Source of the DNA: Flavobacterium ranwuense
GTDB lineage: Bacteria > Bacteroidota > Bacteroidia > Flavobacteriales > Flavobacteriaceae
Length of the DNA: 64,000 bases
Direction: 5' to 3'
Assembly (NCBI RefSeq): GCF_004349315.1
Contig: NZ_SMLH01000002.1
Coordinates: 62,001 to 126,000, forward strand
Shown here: positions 61,519-64,000 of the stretch, one piece after another
Position numbering within the stretch: position 1 is the stretch's first letter
How the letters are laid out: each line of letters begins with the position of its first letter
Position numbers and translations under genes: made by a program
Notes under the pieces: generated by a model
The model's input: only the letters and a program-made list of their open reading frames with translations
Databases searched by the model: none
Told to the model about the DNA's origin: nothing

Positions 61519-62706
61519 TTAATTCTTGTTCAAAATTTCATCCATTACTTCGAGTATGATGCCGCAACCTTCTCGTATTTCTTCTTCAGAAATGGTAAGA
61601 GGAGGTGTTATCCTAATGGCGCATCCTTCAAATAATAACCAGAATAAAATGAGTCCTTTGTCTTGACATTTAAGAATCACTTCGTTTGTTATATCGGTAC
61701 TTTTGGTCATTGCAGCCAGCATCAATCCTTTTCCTCTAATATCTACTATCAAAGGATGTACCAAAAGTGATCTGAATAGCTTTTCTTTCTGCATCGCTTC
61801 GGCCATGAGATTGGTCTCAGTAATTTCCTGCAAAGTCGCCAAGCAGGCTGACGCAATGACAGGGTGACCTCCGAAAGTCGTGATATGACCCAGTTTTGGA
61901 TCATGGCTCAACAAATCCATCATAGCAGACGAAGCTGTAAAAGCGCCTACAGGCATGCCGCCACCCATTCCTTTTCCCATAACCACAATATCAGGAACGA
62001 CATCGTAATTTTGGAATCCGAAAAGTTTTCCTGTTCTCCCGAAGCCTGGTTGAATTTCGTCGAGAATCATCATCGCGCCCACTTCAGTACAGCGTTGACG
62101 CACTTTTTTAAGAAAATCATTGTGTGGCTGAATAAATCCGGCGCCACCTTGAATGGTTTCCAGAATAATTCCTGCGGTTTTGGTGGTTATTTTTTGTAAA
62201 TCATCTTCGTTGTTGAAGGTGATAAAATCAACATCAGGAATCAACGGACGAAAGATTTGCTTGCGTTCTTCAAATCCCATGACGCTCATAGAACCCATGG
62301 TATTGCCATGGTACGCGTTATGACACGAAATTAGTTGGCTTCTTCCTGTGGTTCTTCTGGCGAGTTTTAAGGCGCCTTCAATGGCTTCTGTTCCTGAATT
62401 GACCAAATAGGTTTTATCTAAAGGTACGGGCAGGAGCGAGGCCAGTAATTTGCAGTACTGAACCGCCGGACTTTGGGAATATTCGCCATAAACCATGACG
62501 TGAGAATATTTATCTAATTGATCTTTGATGGCTTGATTGACTCTTGGGTGTTGGTGTCCCAATGTACAAGCGGAAACTCCAGCCACAAAATCCAAATATT
62601 TCTTAGAATTGGTATCGTAAATATAAGAACCTACAGCGTGAGAAACTTCCATACCCAATGGATACGGTGAGGTTTGCGCTTGGTATTTTAGGAAATCGGA
62701 ATTCAC
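61519..62706 (-). CDS. Class III aminotransferase (acetylornithine/4-aminobutyrate type)
   Basis: A 395-residue PLP enzyme. VNSGTEAIEGALKLARR and ISCHNAYHGNTMGSMSVMGF hold the cofactor phosphate and ring sites, ILDEIQPGFGRTGKLF the Asp that binds the ring N, and the PLP Lys is Lys245 in VVMGKGMGGGMPVGAF. THGHQHP-type GHQHPRVNQAI near the start is typical of the ArgD/GabT/OAT class. The substrate is not certain; arginine synthesis genes are not adjacent, so an omega-amino acid is as likely. The upstream gene ends 72 bases away and shares the direction. Confidence 0.88.
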   Translation of the reverse strand: MNSDFLKYQAQTSPYPLGMEVSHAVGSYIYDTNSKKYLDFVAGVSACTLGHQHPRVNQAIKDQLDKYSHVMVYGEYSQSPAVQYCKLLASLLPVPLDKTYLVNSGTEAIEGALKLARRTTGRSQLISCHNAYHGNTMGSMSVMGFEERKQIFRPLIPDVDFITFNNEDDLQKITTKTAGIILETIQGGAGFIQPHNDFLKKVRQRCTEVGAMMILDEIQPGFGRTGKLFGFQNYDVVPDIVVMGKGMGGGMPVGAFTASSAMMDLLSHDPKLGHITTFGGHPVIASACLATLQEITETNLMAEAMQKEKLFRSLLVHPLIVDIRGKGLMLAAMTKSTDITNEVILKCQDKGLILFWLLFEGCAIRITPPLTISEEEIREGCGIILEVMDEILNKN

Positions 62707-62743
62707 GGTTATTTGTTTAATCGTTTATTTGTTAATTTGAGAG

Positions 62744-62781
62744 AATTGTGACTGGACACTGCAACTGATTACTGAACACTA
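62744..62781. repeat. Degenerate ACTG(A/G)ACACTG string
   Basis: GTGACTGGACACTGCAACTG continues ATTACTGAACACT, running into the stop of the OstA-like gene. Units are related to those at 40660-40685 and, inverted, at 54084-54112. It overlaps the first bases of the stop codon region only. Confidence 0.45.
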
Positions 62782-64000
62782 TTTTTTCCCTTTCTTCTTA
62801 TCGTAATTCAGCGTTTCTTTTCTAATTTTCATAGGTACATCTTCTTTAGTTTCAGCTGATTTGGTTGCTTTAGCTATTTTATCGTTATCTTCATTTTCCT
62901 CAGGAGGGAAAATATCGTCCTTGGATTTTATTCGTTCATCACCACGCCAGACTAATCCTCGTAGTTTTCGGGCATTTTCTGGCAAGTCTTTTTCAGGGTA
63001 AATATCGCCATCCACTTGCTGAAAAAAGGTGATGGTTTCGATCTCATTTTTTTCTAAAATAAGATTGATTTTACTGCTCACATTCTTATTGATACCAATA
63101 AGTTCTTGAGCTTCGTTTCGCATGTAATAGATGACTTCGGCATTTTTTACAATATCGACATCATGTAGTTTTCCTTCCTCAAATTTACCATATAGATTTT
63201 GTCCCTTGACTTGATTGTAGCCGGTTCCTATTGTGTCTTTGGAGACTATGAACGTATTATTGAGGACTTTTAATGAATCTAGTTTTTGGGTGTTGTTGTC
63301 GCCTATAAGATGCATTACATCGCCTGTGATTTGGTTTTCTGCGTTCCATAGTATCGGATTACCAATCATTTTCGTCAAAGCAGTTTTGGAACTCGAATGA
63401 ATCGAATCACATTTTCCGCTCATATCAGTTTTGAAAAATCGGACATTATTGAACGCTCGTATGATTCTGTTTCCTTCTTTTCCGGTAACCATTAATTTTT
63501 TTCCGTGTATGTAAACCGAGTCATTTTCGACAAAATTCACCGCAACGGCTCTTTTAGTCACATACATAGAATCCAGTTTTTTATACACTTCGGCATAATG
63601 TCCTTTTACGATTCCGCGATTGATGGAATCCGTTATTTTTACATTTCGTGTTGCCGATGCAAATTCCCTATTTCGGTCATAATACAAACTATCGCCTTTA
63701 ATCACCCGATCATCGTATCTGATATAAGATTTATTCAGGAAATGTGCCAGATTTTTTTTGGTATCATAAAACCCTTTTTCGGTATAAATATAATTGGCTT
63801 TACTGGTAATTGTTGAAGGTCCAAAAAGATAGGAATGCCCGGAATTACTGAAATAATCCAAATGATTTGATTTTATCACATACGTTGGATTTGTGATGGT
63901 AACCGCAGTCAGGAATTGGAATTTCTTTTGTTTCACATAATATCTTCCTGAATTGCTTTTTAATGTGTTGTCTTTATTGGTAATTGTCCCCGGCGTATCG
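62779..64000 (-). CDS. OstA-like LPS transport protein (5' end outside window)
   Basis: The frame is open to the window edge, so the start is missing; a GTG at 63936 is internal, because the frame continues upstream through SNSGRYYVKQKKFQF. About 407 residues are seen. Repeats of the OstA/LptA jelly-roll type recur: VIKSNHLDYFSNSGHSYLFG, VIKGDSLYYDRNREFASATR, ITGDVMHLIGD and VKGQNLYGKFEEGKLHDVD. The end is a Lys/Glu-rich tail. In Bacteroidota such proteins form part of the periplasmic LPS bridge. It fits with the LPS core genes at 41442-45716 but is not adjacent to them. Confidence 0.85.
   Translation of the reverse strand, partial: DTPGTITNKDNTLKSNSGRYYVKQKKFQFLTAVTITNPTYVIKSNHLDYFSNSGHSYLFGPSTITSKANYIYTEKGFYDTKKNLAHFLNKSYIRYDDRVIKGDSLYYDRNREFASATRNVKITDSINRGIVKGHYAEVYKKLDSMYVTKRAVAVNFVENDSVYIHGKKLMVTGKEGNRIIRAFNNVRFFKTDMSGKCDSIHSSSKTALTKMIGNPILWNAENQITGDVMHLIGDNNTQKLDSLKVLNNTFIVSKDTIGTGYNQVKGQNLYGKFEEGKLHDVDIVKNAEVIYYMRNEAQELIGINKNVSSKINLILEKNEIETITFFQQVDGDIYPEKDLPENARKLRGLVWRGDERIKSKDDIFPPEENEDNDKIAKATKSAETKEDVPMKIRKETLNYDKKKGKK

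Noticed and set aside
63934..63936. GTG start for the OstA-like protein
   Set aside because: The frame stays open upstream to the window edge with sequence that continues the same repeat pattern.

Overview
The window is a piece of a low-GC Flavobacteriaceae chromosome, most likely Flavobacterium or a close relative. Four things point there: three large secreted proteins with the type B C-terminal sorting domain of the type IX secretion system (T9SS); A-rich leaders instead of Shine-Dalgarno sites; Bacteroidota-type -7 boxes (TAnnTTTG) in front of many genes; and a typical flavobacterial gene set (DUF5606, DUF349, OstA-like protein, 2TM proteins). I see no rRNA, tRNA, insertion sequence, prophage or CRISPR array. 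The first and last genes both run off the window.

Layout. 1-8286: three T9SS cargo proteins in a row (the first cut by the window edge). 8301-12338: an ABC-2 exporter pair, then a PAS histidine kinase with a response regulator. 12731-22006: a kinase-fold protein of unknown role, a beta-propeller-like lipoprotein, a very large phosphatase / kinase-like / outer-membrane-barrel fusion, an HD-PycTM protein related to Pycsar defence effectors, and a GAF protein. 22372-30543: small and housekeeping genes (possible zinc-binding microprotein, nucleoid-associated protein, pRiA4b ORF3-like protein, HPP and ClC membrane proteins, VOC protein, LpxR-like lipid A deacylase, acetyltransferase, YjbR and YciI proteins) plus a fossil made of pieces of two neighbouring gene families. 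30723-36764: a TonB-dependent receptor, then a periplasmic protein and a LytS/LytTR signalling cluster with three 2TM domains. 36872-41252: CsbD, CDP-alcohol phosphotransferase, haem A synthase, CCA-adding enzyme, threonylcarbamoyl-AMP synthase. 41442-45716: a surface-glycan (LPS core) locus of five genes in two convergent groups. 45777-56655: dapD, methyltransferase, ruvX, mqo, FUSC, def, DUF5606, mazG, amino-acid permease and two small unknowns. 56800-64000: DUF349 protein, aroE with a TPR protein between two inverted copies of a dispersed repeat, a class-III aminotransferase and an OstA-like LPS-transport protein cut by the window edge.

Taken together the region is mostly core genome with a strong envelope theme: secreted adhesins, lipid A and core modification, LPS transport, an Omp85-type barrel and a TonB receptor. 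The most unusual items are the 1244-residue lipoprotein with phosphatase, kinase-like and Omp85 parts, the stand-alone kinase-fold protein at 12731, the orphan HD-PycTM protein, the two-gene fossil at 27155-27297, and the inverted pair of structured repeats around aroE. No complete new defence system is visible: the PycTM protein has no cyclase beside it in this window.
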